DNA of 16,132 nucleotides from an uncultured Alphaproteobacteria bacterium (GCA_944391545.1 CALXTZ010000021.1:1-16132), one strand, 5' to 3'; shown: positions 5,565-14,119, counted from the stretch's first letter. Notes: a model not told the origin generated them from the letters alone. Numbers and translations are program-made.

Positions 5565-6302
5565 TTAAGCGCAGTCAGATTCAAGGCTTAAATACGACTC
5601 TCTTGCCAAAAGCGCGCCGGCAATCCCCATATCCCGATTAGATTTGTCCGCCAAAAAAGCATCTAATCCTTCCGGCGGCACGGCAATCACTTCGTCATAT
5701 TCATCATCCGGCGCGTTCAAATGTTCTTTTTTCACGCCCAAAGACGACAACGCAATATCAGCCCGCATTACCAACGACAGATTTTCGCCTTCGACCGTTT
5801 TGTCAACGACCAGAGAATGAACGGATAAATCGCTTAAGAAATGCGCTTCCATATTAAGTTCTTCTTTTAAATGAATCAAAAACGCCTTGACATAATCCAC
5901 TTTTCCCTGATTGGCAAACAAGTCGGGCCGTAACAGCCCGGACGGCAAAAAGCCCCACTGCCCCGGCCGCGTGGCAACCCACGATTGACGCCGACCGAAT
6001 AAAACACCGTCGCGGCAGGTCAAAAACCCCAAAAGTGATACCGGCTTTATGTTCAAAACCATTTTTAAACGCGGATCCATAATTTGAGCCATCAAATACC
6101 GGTATTCCGAAAAATACCCCCGAATTTCACGCTCATTGTAATCGGTTGCGCAAAAAATCGGGCCGTTAAAAAGGCGGCTGCTCATCGTTGAGAGCGCCGC
6201 CTGCCACAATTCTTCGACACGCATTTCCACTTCCAGTTCAAACACGCGCCGTTCTTCTTGAACGATTTGAAACGTCGGAGATAAATTTAAAATAGCAACC
6301 AT
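5565..6302 (-). CDS. Nudix-like protein with degenerate Nudix box
   Basis: This 245-residue protein starts at ATG 6302, with AAAGGA seven bases upstream. The core around residues 110-155 has Nudix-fold features: WGFLPSGLL, then a gap, then HLKEELNME in place of the canonical REUxEExGU. The two adjacent glutamates remain, but the preceding Arg-Glu and the second Gly are replaced. The spacing from SGLL to the Glu pair is longer than the standard box. It may be a variant hydrolase of unknown substrate or a catalytically dead member. The N-terminal half (W-Q-A ... LFNGPIFCATDY) is a separate domain often seen in larger Nudix-like proteins. It lies upstream of rnd with zero spacing, which suggests an RNA- or nucleotide-related role, but this is inference. 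Confidence 0.6.
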   Translation of the reverse strand: MVAILNLSPTFQIVQEERRVFELEVEMRVEELWQAALSTMSSRLFNGPIFCATDYNEREIRGYFSEYRYLMAQIMDPRLKMVLNIKPVSLLGFLTCRDGVLFGRRQSWVATRPGQWGFLPSGLLRPDLFANQGKVDYVKAFLIHLKEELNMEAHFLSDLSVHSLVVDKTVEGENLSLVMRADIALSSLGVKKEHLNAPDDEYDEVIAVPPEGLDAFLADKSNRDMGIAGALLARESYLSLESDCA

Positions 6303-6513
6303 GATATATCCTTTAACAGTAAAAACCAGGTGTTATTCTTTATTTTTCTATTATTAACACAAAATTAACCTTTTGTCACCTTTTTGATTGTTTTGAACAA
6401 AATTTACAACCGGCGCGCGCAAAAAACAGGACAAAATGCAAAAAAGACTCCTTAAAACGAGAAACTTTGAAAAACGACTCGGCTTTTTTGAAAAAACAGC
6501 GTATACTGCCCGC

Positions 6514-7683
6514 ATGATGAAAAATGAAACACTTTTGACGCCGGCTTTGTTGGACGTGATATCCGTTTTAAACAATAAAGCGTATTTGGTCGGCGGCGCG
6601 GTTCGCGATTTTTTAAACGGTCAGCCGATCAAAGATTGGGACATGGCGACGCCGCTTTGTCCCGAACAGAGCATTGACTTATTGACAAAAGCCGGATACC
6701 GCATCCTCCCGACGGGGCTGAAACACGGCACAATCACGATTTTAATGCCGAACAGATCTTCCGTTGAACTGACAACATTTCGCAAAGATACGGAAACGGA
6801 CGGCCGCCACGCGCAGGTTTCTTTCACGCAAGACATGAAACAAGACGCTCTGCGCCGAGACTTTACCATCAACGCGCTTTACATGGACCGAAACGGAACC
6901 GTTTATGATTTTTTTCACGGATTAACGGATTTAAAAAAGCATCGTATCCGTTTTATCGGCGCGCCGGTCGATCGTATTCAGGAAGATGCTTTGCGGATTT
7001 TACGCTTCTTTCGCTTTTGGGGACGGTTCGGCGAAAAAAAACCGCCGCTGACGGCATTAAAAGCCTGTCAAAAAACAGCCTTTTTATTAGACCGATTATC
7101 TGCCGAGCGCAAACGAGACGAATTGTTTCAAATTCTGGCCTTGCCGAATGCACCGCACATTTTGCATTTCATGAACCGATACGGCATTTTGCAACATGTA
7201 ATTCCGCCCGCAACGGATTTCAAAGACTTATTTCATTTTATGCGGCTTGAAAAAAAACAAAACAGCTCTTTCGGTGTTCTGCCCCGATTGCTGCTTTGCC
7301 TCAAAACGCCGGAACAGATACCGGAACTGGCTTTATCCAATGCGCAGAAAAAAGAATTAACGGCACTTCATCGCGCGCTTCACATGGATTTATCGACCTA
7401 TCGGTTGCGCAGACGGGCCGCTTATCTTTTATCGCCGCAAACGGTGGTAACAGCTTTTTATATTCGCCAAGCCCGTCATAAGCAGCTCCTTTCCCGTTCA
7501 ATGGCGCGCGAACTGAACCGATTGACGGCGCCCGTTTTTCCCGTTACGGCGGCAGACTTAATGCAAACGGGCATTCCGGCCGGCCCTTTGTTGGGACAAA
7601 AACAAAAAGAAGCCGAACACATCTGGATAGAAATGAATTTTCCCGATAAAAAAGAGCTTGTTTTAAAAGCGCTAAAACGGTAA
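6514..7683 (+). CDS. cca: CCA-adding tRNA nucleotidyltransferase / poly(A) polymerase family
   Basis: This 389-residue class II nucleotidyltransferase adds or repairs the tRNA 3' CCA end (some relatives polyadenylate RNA). Motifs include the nucleotide-binding LVGGAVRD (25-32), metal ligands Asp41 and Asp43 in DWDMAT, TGLKHGTITI, RRDFTINALY and EDALRILRFFRF. The alpha-helical tail and total length fit the short alphaproteobacterial type, and I see no HD domain. I chose ATG 6514 because LVGGAVRD then falls at the usual distance. An upstream in-frame ATG (6436) would add 26 basic residues. ATG 6514 has no ribosome binding site, and TATACT at 6502-6507 would place transcription start at about the A of the ATG, so the mRNA may be leaderless. 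Confidence 0.88.
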   Translation: MMKNETLLTPALLDVISVLNNKAYLVGGAVRDFLNGQPIKDWDMATPLCPEQSIDLLTKAGYRILPTGLKHGTITILMPNRSSVELTTFRKDTETDGRHAQVSFTQDMKQDALRRDFTINALYMDRNGTVYDFFHGLTDLKKHRIRFIGAPVDRIQEDALRILRFFRFWGRFGEKKPPLTALKACQKTAFLLDRLSAERKRDELFQILALPNAPHILHFMNRYGILQHVIPPATDFKDLFHFMRLEKKQNSSFGVLPRLLLCLKTPEQIPELALSNAQKKELTALHRALHMDLSTYRLRRRAAYLLSPQTVVTAFYIRQARHKQLLSRSMARELNRLTAPVFPVTAADLMQTGIPAGPLLGQKQKEAEHIWIEMNFPDKKELVLKALKR

Positions 7684-7707
7684 CATAAAGAAAAAAAGGA
7701 GACGAAC

Positions 7708-8181
7708 ATGAGAGATGTCACAAACGAACAAGGCCGCAGCATGGTTGAAATGTTGGGCGTTTTGGCGATTATCGGCGTAATTGCTGTGGGTGCTTTGGCC
7801 GGATATGCTCAAGCAATCTTAAAATTTCGCACCACACAAACGGCTGATGAAATTCAAACCCTCGCCGATGAAATTTTTCAAACTTATTCATGGATGCGCA
7901 CTTATCCGGACAAGGGGAAGTATGATACCGTTCAAGACCGTTTCATCGCAGATGGCGTAGGTATTCCGGATACAAACCCGTTCGGCGGCACATATACCCT
8001 CACAACAACCTCATCAACCATTACGATCATGGCTGACGGTATCCCAACGGATGCCTGCACGCAATTGGCGGCAGAATCCGGCGATTGGCCGAACGTGGAA
8101 ACACTCGGCACCTGCACGGCCGGCGGCATGAGCGAAGAAACCGGCGAAGCCGTTCAAACGTTTGCAATTACTTTTCTATAA
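7708..8181 (+). CDS. Type IV prepilin/pseudopilin-like protein
   Basis: This 157-residue protein has a short leader (MRDVTNEQG). Cleavage is predicted after Gly9, giving Arg at +1 and Glu at +5 (RSMVEMLGVLAIIGVIAVGAL). The hydrophobic helix is followed by a compact domain with a Gly/Thr-rich strand region (NPFGGTYTLTTTSS) and two cysteines (near residues 115 and 136) likely to form a disulfide loop, as in pilin D-regions. Arg at +1 instead of Phe/Met is shared with the prepilin-like protein at the left edge. AAGGAGA lies about seven bases before the ATG. The gene is 24 bases after cca and may be cotranscribed with it. Its last 14 bases overlap the end of rdgB tail to tail. Confidence 0.85.
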   Translation: MRDVTNEQGRSMVEMLGVLAIIGVIAVGALAGYAQAILKFRTTQTADEIQTLADEIFQTYSWMRTYPDKGKYDTVQDRFIADGVGIPDTNPFGGTYTLTTTSSTITIMADGIPTDACTQLAAESGDWPNVETLGTCTAGGMSEETGEAVQTFAITFL

Positions 8182-8758
8182 AGTCTTGGAACTTTTCTAA
8201 AAAAGCAGCCACAGCCTGACCGCGGTGGCTGATTTTATTTTTTTCGTCTGCCGGCATTTGGGCAAATGTCATGTTATATCCGTTCGGCATAAATATCGGG
8301 TCAAATCCGAAACCGTCCATCCCTTCGGGCGGCACTAAAGTCCCGTCAACTCGGCCGCTGAACGTTTGCGTTGTTCCGTTCGGAAAAGCAAACGCAATCA
8401 CGCATGCAAAATGTGCCGACGCATCTTTGTTCGCCACCTCTTTCAACAAAGCGTCAAAAGCTTGCGAATAACCGCCGCACTTTTCGGCAAAGCGCGCCGT
8501 ATGCACGCCGGGTGCGTCTTTAAGCGCATGAACGCACAATCCGGAATCATCCGCAATCGCCGGCAATCCGCTGGCTTTGGAAACCGCAACAGCTTTCAAT
8601 AAAGCGTTTTCTTCAAAGGTTTCTCCCGTCTCTTCAACCGCCGGTACATCCAGCTCGCCCGCGGATAAAACCTGAACGTCAAACGGTCTTAACAGGTCTT
8701 GAATTTCTTTAATCTTTCCCGGATTACGGGACGCAAATACCAATTGCATTGTCGGCAT
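8168..8758 (-). CDS. rdgB: dITP/XTP pyrophosphatase (RdgB/HAM1 family)
   Basis: This 196-residue enzyme hydrolyses non-canonical purine triphosphates (ITP, dITP, XTP) to monophosphates, keeping them out of nucleic acids. Motifs are FASRNPGKIKEI at the N-terminus, TFEENALLKA, the active-site ADDSGL, GFGFDPIF and the late KNKISHRGQA. The start at ATG 8758 (MPTMQLVF) lies one base after the rph stop codon, with GGAGA about eight bases upstream inside rph; ATG 8749 is an alternative. The rph-rdgB pairing is common in Alphaproteobacteria and implies cotranscription and coupling. Confidence 0.95.
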   Translation of the reverse strand: MPTMQLVFASRNPGKIKEIQDLLRPFDVQVLSAGELDVPAVEETGETFEENALLKAVAVSKASGLPAIADDSGLCVHALKDAPGVHTARFAEKCGGYSQAFDALLKEVANKDASAHFACVIAFAFPNGTTQTFSGRVDGTLVPPEGMDGFGFDPIFMPNGYNMTFAQMPADEKNKISHRGQAVAAFLEKFQDFIEK

Positions 8759-8759
8759 G

Positions 8760-9473
8760 TTATTTCTCCAAAGCTTGTTTTTGCAGCAACGCCAACTCAC
8801 GGGTTCCTTTTTGAGCCAACGCCAATAATTTTAAAAATTCTTCCGGACTGAACGGCGCATGTTCCGCCGTCCCTTGAATTTCAACCAATCCGCCCGATCC
8901 GGTGATGACAAAATTGGAATCCGTTCCGGCCGTTGAATCTTCTTCGTAATCCAAATCCAATACCGCCTCACCGTTGCAAATTCCGCAAGAAATCGCCGAC
9001 ACCGTGTCCGTTATCGGAAACTTTTTAATGATTTTTTCATCCGCTAATTTCTTCAACGCCAAATAAAGCGCCACAAAGCCCCCCGTCACCGAAGCCGTCC
9101 GCGTTCCGCCGTCAGCCTGCAACACGTCACAGTCGACTTTGACGGAAACTTCACCCATCGCCTTTAAATCCACCACAGCGCGCAAAGACCGGCCGATTAA
9201 TCGTTGAATTTCATGCGTTCGACCGCTTTGGCCTTTTTTGGCTTCCCGATCCATCCGTACGGACGTCGACCGCGGCAGCATCCCGTATTCGGCCGTTACC
9301 CAGCCCGATCCGGTGCCTTTCACCCAGTTCGGGACTTTTTCTTCCAACGACGCGGTGCACAAGACATGCGTATTCCCGCATTTAATCAAACAAGACCCTT
9401 CCGCATAAGCATTCACATGCGTTTCCAAAGAAACGGGACGTAATTCATCGGGCCGGCGTTCAGATATTCTCAC
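8760..9473 (-). CDS. rph: Ribonuclease PH
   Basis: This 237-residue phosphorolytic 3'-5' exoribonuclease trims tRNA precursors and forms a hexamer in family members. Diagnostic stretches are the N-terminal RPDELRPVSLET, CTASLEEKVPNW, GWVTAEYGMLPRST, GRTHEIQRLIGRSLR and CDVLQADGGTRTASVTG, including the phosphate-binding region. The start is GTG at 9473, with AAAGGA about ten bases upstream. The gene is divergent from grpE across a 92-base control region and is followed by rdgB. Confidence 0.96.
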   Translation of the reverse strand: MRISERRPDELRPVSLETHVNAYAEGSCLIKCGNTHVLCTASLEEKVPNWVKGTGSGWVTAEYGMLPRSTSVRMDREAKKGQSGRTHEIQRLIGRSLRAVVDLKAMGEVSVKVDCDVLQADGGTRTASVTGGFVALYLALKKLADEKIIKKFPITDTVSAISCGICNGEAVLDLDYEEDSTAGTDSNFVITGSGGLVEIQGTAEHAPFSPEEFLKLLALAQKGTRELALLQKQALEK

Positions 9474-9565
9474 TTTTTTGAAATCCTTTCTTAAAAATCT
9501 TGCATAAAATCAAAAGCTATCCTAAATATAGATGCAGATGAAAACTTTATGATGAGGATACTCGG

Positions 9566-10153
9566 ATGACACACAAAAATCAAGCGCAAGATAAAAAACA
9601 AGATAAAAAAGCGTCCCAAAACACGCCGCAACCCAAGCCGGAAAAGCCGGCACAACCTGCTCCCGACAACACGGTTTCGGAACGAATCAAAGCGTTGGAA
9701 AAAGAAGCGGCCGATATGAAAGACAAATATGTCCGTACGTATGCCGAAATGGAAAATGTCAAAAAACGGTGTCAAATGGAAATTCAACAACGCTCCAAAG
9801 TCGCCATCGGTGATTTTGCTTTGGATGTTTTACCGGTCGCCGACAATCTGGCCAGAGCTTTGGATGCGCCCATTCCGGACGATTTAAAAAACAATGAATT
9901 TATGAAAAATTTGATTTTGGGTCTGCAAATGACTCAAAAATCGTTAACGCATGCATTGGAACAAAACGGCGTTCATCCGATTGAAAGTTTGAACCGCCCG
10001 TTTGACCCCAATACGCAAAAAGCCATCCAGCAAATCGAAGATGATTCCGTTCCGGACGGCACCGTCGTGCAAGAGTGGCAAAAAGGCTATCGAATCGGCG
10101 ACGACCGTATTTTGCGCGAGGCGATGGTGATTGTTTCAAAAAAATCAAATTAA
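9566..10153 (+). CDS. grpE: Nucleotide exchange factor GrpE
   Basis: This 195-residue protein is the DnaK co-chaperone that speeds ADP release. It has a polar, disordered N-terminus rich in Lys/Gln/Pro (~1-30) and a long coiled coil (ALEKEAADMKDKYVRTYAEM, ~36-65). The conserved GrpE head follows: VLPVADNLARAL, GLQMTQKSL, NGVHPIE, FDPN, and the beta-sheet ending in GYRIGDDRILREAMVIVSK. GAGG lies about eight bases before ATG 9566. Neither hrcA nor dnaK is in the window. Upstream TTGCAT with a distant AT-rich box is a poor sigma-70 match and could be a heat-shock promoter, but I cannot confirm it. Confidence 0.96.
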   Translation: MTHKNQAQDKKQDKKASQNTPQPKPEKPAQPAPDNTVSERIKALEKEAADMKDKYVRTYAEMENVKKRCQMEIQQRSKVAIGDFALDVLPVADNLARALDAPIPDDLKNNEFMKNLILGLQMTQKSLTHALEQNGVHPIESLNRPFDPNTQKAIQQIEDDSVPDGTVVQEWQKGYRIGDDRILREAMVIVSKKSN

Positions 10154-10241
10154 TTTTTAATTTTTTTGTAAAAAGTACTTTTCTTTTTCCTTGTTTGTGA
10201 TTATAGTAGGGATATTCGTTCAACTAGCAAGGGGTTAAATA

Positions 10242-10964
10242 ATGAAACGTTTTTTAGTTTTAACGTGTTTGGCTTTGGGGGCGTGCGCACCTTATAATCA
10301 AAATTCATACAACCAAAATCCGTATCAAAATCCGCCGGCCGGATATGTTGCTCAACCGGCACCGTCTTATGAATTGCAACCGCCTGCTTATGAACAATCC
10401 AACTGGTCAATTCAACAAAAAGAACAAGAAATTTTTGCAAAAGAAAAAGCTTTGTTATCGGCTCAAGACGATTTGTACAGACGCGAAAAAATGTTGGCGG
10501 ACAAAGAAGCCGAATTCGTGACAAAGTCCAAAGCGCTTTCTTACAAAGAAGAAATGATGAACCGGCCGCATCCGCCGGTTGTTCGGTCTCAATCACGACG
10601 TGAAATCGTGACGACTTACCAACCGACCGTTATTATGGAAGAACCGACGGCTTATTCAACGAATGTCGTCACGCCGCAACCGCAATACCAAACAACCACG
10701 ACACAGGAAGTGCGCCCGGCTTATGCTTCTCAACCACAGGAATTTACGCCTTCGGCCGACGGGTTCATTATCATGCAACACCCGGTTCAACGGGATTTGG
10801 TTCGCTGCCCGGTCACGGACGATGTGTGCTTGGCTTCTTATGAACGGTTAGGTTATGTACGGGCCAAAAACCTGTCTCGCTTTACTGCCGAAGAAGACTG
10901 CACCTTGGAAACAAGCTATCCGGCCGGACAATGGAGAGATAATAACGTCGTTCCCCGCTGGTAA
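10242..10964 (+). CDS. Lipoprotein with coiled coil and Cys-containing C-terminal domain, unknown function
   Basis: This is a 240-residue predicted lipoprotein. The signal peptide MKRFLVLTCLALGAC gives a lipobox ending at Cys15. Then comes a Tyr/Asn/Gln/Pro-rich segment with repeats of the YNQN type (~18-60). A charged coiled coil follows at ~58-108 (KEQEIFAKEKALLSAQDDLY onward), then a Pro/Thr/Gln-rich spacer. The compact end (~170-240) contains three cysteines (RCPVTDDVC and EEDC) and Trp-rich termini. AAGGGG lies seven bases before the ATG. The next gene, yifB, follows after five bases, and TATAGT at 10202-10207 is a possible -10. I recognise no family. Envelope location with a scaffold-like architecture is inference. 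Confidence 0.8.
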   Translation: MKRFLVLTCLALGACAPYNQNSYNQNPYQNPPAGYVAQPAPSYELQPPAYEQSNWSIQQKEQEIFAKEKALLSAQDDLYRREKMLADKEAEFVTKSKALSYKEEMMNRPHPPVVRSQSRREIVTTYQPTVIMEEPTAYSTNVVTPQPQYQTTTTQEVRPAYASQPQEFTPSADGFIIMQHPVQRDLVRCPVTDDVCLASYERLGYVRAKNLSRFTAEEDCTLETSYPAGQWRDNNVVPRW

Positions 10965-10969
10965 TATCC

Positions 10970-12481
10970 ATGCTGTCTCGTATTAATACCGTTTCTTTTC
11001 GAGGCATTGATACGATAAAGGTAACGGTTGAAGTTCAAATTGCACGCGGGCTTCCTTCTTTTTCGATTGTCGGTTTGGCCGATAAAGCGGTTGCCGAAAG
11101 TAAAGAGCGTGTTCGCGCGGCGATGGAAGCCATCGGATTGGCTTTGCCCAGTAGTCGCATTACCGTTAACCTGGCTCCGGCAGATGTGACTAAAGAAGGT
11201 TCCTATTTTGATTTACCAATCGCATTAGCGCTTTTGTGCGCGATGAATGTCTTGCCGGCTGAAGAATTATGTCGCTACACGGTTATGGGAGAGTTGGGAT
11301 TGGATGGGCGCATTGCGCCCGTTTCCGGTATTTTGCCCGGCGCCGTAGCAGCTAATAGTTATGACAACGGGTTTATCTGTCCGGCTGTACAAGGCTCGGA
11401 AGCCCTTTGGTCAAACAACCCTGATATTATTGCCGCACCGTCTTTATTGGATTTGATTAATCATTTCAAAGGTGTTGCTTTTATTGCGCCGCCCGAATTA
11501 AAGACGGCCGAAACGGCAGGACTTTATTTGGACTTAAAAGATGTCAAAGGTCAGGAAACGGCTAAACGCGCCTTGGAAATTGCGGCCGCCGGCGGACATA
11601 ATTTATTGATGATCGGCCCGCCCGGTTCCGGAAAATCAATGCTGGCCGCGCGATTGCCGGGCATTTTACCGCCGATGACGGCTGAAGAAATTTTGGAAGT
11701 CAGCATGATTCATTCCGTCGCCGGATTGTTAAAAGACGGGTCACTCATTACCAAACGACCGTTTCGAGACCCGCATCACAGCGCATCCATGCCGGCCTTG
11801 ACGGGCGGCGGATTAAAAGCTAAACCCGGCGAAGTTTCTTTGGCGCATCGCGGTGTCTTGTTTTTAGACGAGTTGCCCGAATTTCAGCGCGCCACATTGG
11901 AAGCTTTACGTCAACCGTTGGAAACCGGCAAAGTCACCGTTGCCCGAGCGAATGTTCATGTCACATATCCGGCGCGGTTTCAACTTGTTGCGGCGATGAA
12001 CCCGTGTCGATGCGGTTATCTGGGCGTTCCCGGTCACGAATGCCAACGGGCACCGAAGTGCGCGGCCGAGTACCAAGCCAAGTTATCCGGCCCTTTATTG
12101 GACAGAATTGATTTACATGTCGATGTGCCGTCTGTTTTGCCCTACCAGCTGGCTCAACTTCCGGAAGGAGAAACGTCCGAAACGGTAGCAAAGCGTGTTT
12201 TAAAAGCTGTCGATATTCAACGCACGCGTTATCAAGGTTTGCCGATTTCCCGCAATGCCGAAGCGGACGGGCCGTTGCTGGAAAGCGTTGCCGCGTTGGA
12301 CGCCCCCGGACAGACTTGTTTAATTAAAGCGGCCGAACAAATGAATTTATCCGCCCGCGGGTATCATCGTATTTTGCGTGTAGCACGGACAATTGCCGAT
12401 TTGGCGGGAGAAGAAAAAATAACGGTTGCGCATATCAGTGAAGCGTTGTCTTTACGCCGTATTACCTATAACGGAGCGTAA
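10970..12481 (+). CDS. comM: YifB/ComM family Mg-chelatase-like AAA+ ATPase
   Basis: This 503-residue protein has the YifB/ComM layout. An N-terminal Lon-protease-like S5 fold (SFSIVGLADKAVAESKERV, then NLAPAD and YFDLPIALALL) precedes an AAA+ Mg-chelatase ChlI domain. Walker A is GPPGSGKS at ~215-222 and Walker B is LFLDELPEF near 296. The later NPCRCGY and LLDRIDLHVDVP segments and C-terminal helices are also typical. ComM in naturally competent Proteobacteria is a hexameric helicase promoting branch migration during transformation; many non-competent bacteria also carry it. The start has no strong ribosome binding site and follows the lipoprotein stop by five bases, suggesting coupling. 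Confidence 0.94.
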   Translation: MLSRINTVSFRGIDTIKVTVEVQIARGLPSFSIVGLADKAVAESKERVRAAMEAIGLALPSSRITVNLAPADVTKEGSYFDLPIALALLCAMNVLPAEELCRYTVMGELGLDGRIAPVSGILPGAVAANSYDNGFICPAVQGSEALWSNNPDIIAAPSLLDLINHFKGVAFIAPPELKTAETAGLYLDLKDVKGQETAKRALEIAAAGGHNLLMIGPPGSGKSMLAARLPGILPPMTAEEILEVSMIHSVAGLLKDGSLITKRPFRDPHHSASMPALTGGGLKAKPGEVSLAHRGVLFLDELPEFQRATLEALRQPLETGKVTVARANVHVTYPARFQLVAAMNPCRCGYLGVPGHECQRAPKCAAEYQAKLSGPLLDRIDLHVDVPSVLPYQLAQLPEGETSETVAKRVLKAVDIQRTRYQGLPISRNAEADGPLLESVAALDAPGQTCLIKAAEQMNLSARGYHRILRVARTIADLAGEEKITVAHISEALSLRRITYNGA

Positions 12482-12482
12482 A

Positions 12483-14111
12483 ATGGAACGGACATGGCTT
12501 CAAATCATTTTTATTGCGCTTGAAATCTTGGTTTTCAGCGGTCTTGTTCTGACGGTTATAACATTGATGCGCCGGTCTCGCAAGACACAGGCCGATCATG
12601 AAAAAATCAGCGAAATTTTATCTTCGGCGCCGTTCGGTTATTTTTATTTTCTCTACGATGCCGCTCATCCGGCCAAAGCATTTTGTTCCAGACGACTTGC
12701 GGTGCTGTTGGGCATTTATAACTTGGACGCCTCTTTTCAAACGGTTTTGGATAAATTAGACGAACCGTCTCAAAAAGAATTAACCCGGCACGTTGAAACA
12801 TTGCAAAAAACGGGCAAAGAGTTTCATATTCGGGTTCAAAACGAACACAACACGCTGCGCCTATTGGTCACGGGCATGCGGGCTTGCAGTGTCGACGGCG
12901 TCTTATTTGCCGACGTTCTGTGGTTCCAAGACCGAACGGATGCTTTTTTACAGCAGGAAGAAAATGAAAACTGGCTGAAAGCGTTGCAAACCCGAGATAC
13001 ACTTTTGATGCAGGCTCTGGACAATCTGCCGTTCCCGTTTTGGATGCGCAATCCTGATTTAACGCTGGCTTATTGCAATCAAGCCTATTTAAAATGGGTC
13101 GGCGAAACCGATAAAGAAAAAGTTTTACATCAAAACAAAGAACCCGTTTGCGAGGGGATTGAAAAAACATCTGCCAAGCTGTTGGCTGTTGCTGCCAAAA
13201 ACAGCGGCGAAATGAAACAGGAAAAAGGCGCTTTTATCGTGGACGGTCAGCCGAAAATGTTGGAAATTTTTGAAGTTCCTTTAAACGAAACGGACTCAAA
13301 AGAAGAGCGGGCGACCATGGGCTTTGCGCAGGATATTCAACGCGAAGAACGATTGCATCAAACGCTTCAAAATTACTTAAAAGCCCAGTACCGGGTTTTG
13401 TCGTCGCTTTCGGCCGGCATCGCTTTGTTTAATGCGAACGGTTATTTGCAATTTTATAATCAGGCTTTTTGCGAAATTTGGAAATTGGAAGAACATGTTT
13501 TGGAAAACGGGCCGGCTTTTTCCGTGATTTTGGATATTCTGCGCGAAAAAAGGATGCTGCCCGAGGAAGCCAACTTCATTGCTTACAAGCACGCGGAAAT
13601 CAATCAGTTTTCCAGTCTGACCCAACCGATTGAAACCATCATGCACCTGCCGACGGGACAAATTTTAAAGCGAACGATGAGCCCTTATCCGCTGGGCGGT
13701 GTTGTCATGACGTTTGAAGACGTCACCGACCGGTTTAGTTTAGAGCGGTCTTTCCACGAACAAACGGCCATTCAAAAATCGATTATCAACCATATGAAAG
13801 AAGGCATTATCGTCTTTGACGGCGACGGTCGATTAAAGTTGTTCAACCCGTCTTATGCGGATTTGTTTTCTTCTCCGAAAGAAAGCCTGTTGCATGAACC
13901 GCTGTTGTTAGATGTCATTGAAGCGCAAAAAACGACGTTAAGCACCAGCGATGATGTATGGGCCTTGTTGAAAGAAAAGATTTTGGCGGCAATCGAAGAA
14001 GAAAAAGAAACGCCGTTAAACTTGCCTGCAACGGACGGGCATATGATTTTTATGAAGTGTGTCCATTTACCTGACGGCGGCTTGTTGTTATCATATGAAA
14101 AACAAAATTAA
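12483..14111 (+). CDS. Membrane-anchored multi-PAS protein lacking a histidine kinase domain
   Basis: This 542-residue protein has one N-terminal membrane helix (residues ~4-29, WLQIIFIALEILVFSGLVL) and then a row of PAS-like domains. The first begins near 40 (ILSSAPFGYFYFLYD). The second is near 175 (LMQALDNLPFPFWMRNPDLT). The third is near 305 (VLSSLSAGIALFNANGYLQF), ending VVMTFEDVTDR. The fourth is near 440 (IINHMKEGIIVFDGDGRLKL), ending GGLLLSYEKQN. In alphaproteobacterial sensor kinases of the PleC/DivL-like type, such a final strand runs into the DHp and ATPase domains; here a stop follows at once. I chose ATG 12483, one base after the yifB stop, because GGAG lies seven bases upstream. 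It could be a truncated kinase or a genuine kinase-less signalling scaffold. Confidence 0.8.
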   Translation: MERTWLQIIFIALEILVFSGLVLTVITLMRRSRKTQADHEKISEILSSAPFGYFYFLYDAAHPAKAFCSRRLAVLLGIYNLDASFQTVLDKLDEPSQKELTRHVETLQKTGKEFHIRVQNEHNTLRLLVTGMRACSVDGVLFADVLWFQDRTDAFLQQEENENWLKALQTRDTLLMQALDNLPFPFWMRNPDLTLAYCNQAYLKWVGETDKEKVLHQNKEPVCEGIEKTSAKLLAVAAKNSGEMKQEKGAFIVDGQPKMLEIFEVPLNETDSKEERATMGFAQDIQREERLHQTLQNYLKAQYRVLSSLSAGIALFNANGYLQFYNQAFCEIWKLEEHVLENGPAFSVILDILREKRMLPEEANFIAYKHAEINQFSSLTQPIETIMHLPTGQILKRTMSPYPLGGVVMTFEDVTDRFSLERSFHEQTAIQKSIINHMKEGIIVFDGDGRLKLFNPSYADLFSSPKESLLHEPLLLDVIEAQKTTLSTSDDVWALLKEKILAAIEEEKETPLNLPATDGHMIFMKCVHLPDGGLLLSYEKQN

Positions 14112-14119
14112 GTTTTTTG

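Noticed and set aside
6331..6361. Inverted repeat GTGTTA/TAACAC in the leader of the Nudix-like gene
   Set aside because: Six-base arms in very AT-rich sequence are expected by chance; no second supporting feature was seen.
9481..9565. CIRCE or clear heat-shock promoter before grpE
   Set aside because: No TTAGCACTC/GAGTGCTAA repeat is present, and the sigma-32-like match is too weak to annotate.
10171..10182. AAAAGTACTTTT palindrome after grpE as a terminator
   Set aside because: It is a perfect palindrome without a loop or GC stem, so it is a poor terminator; it could be an operator but nothing supports that.
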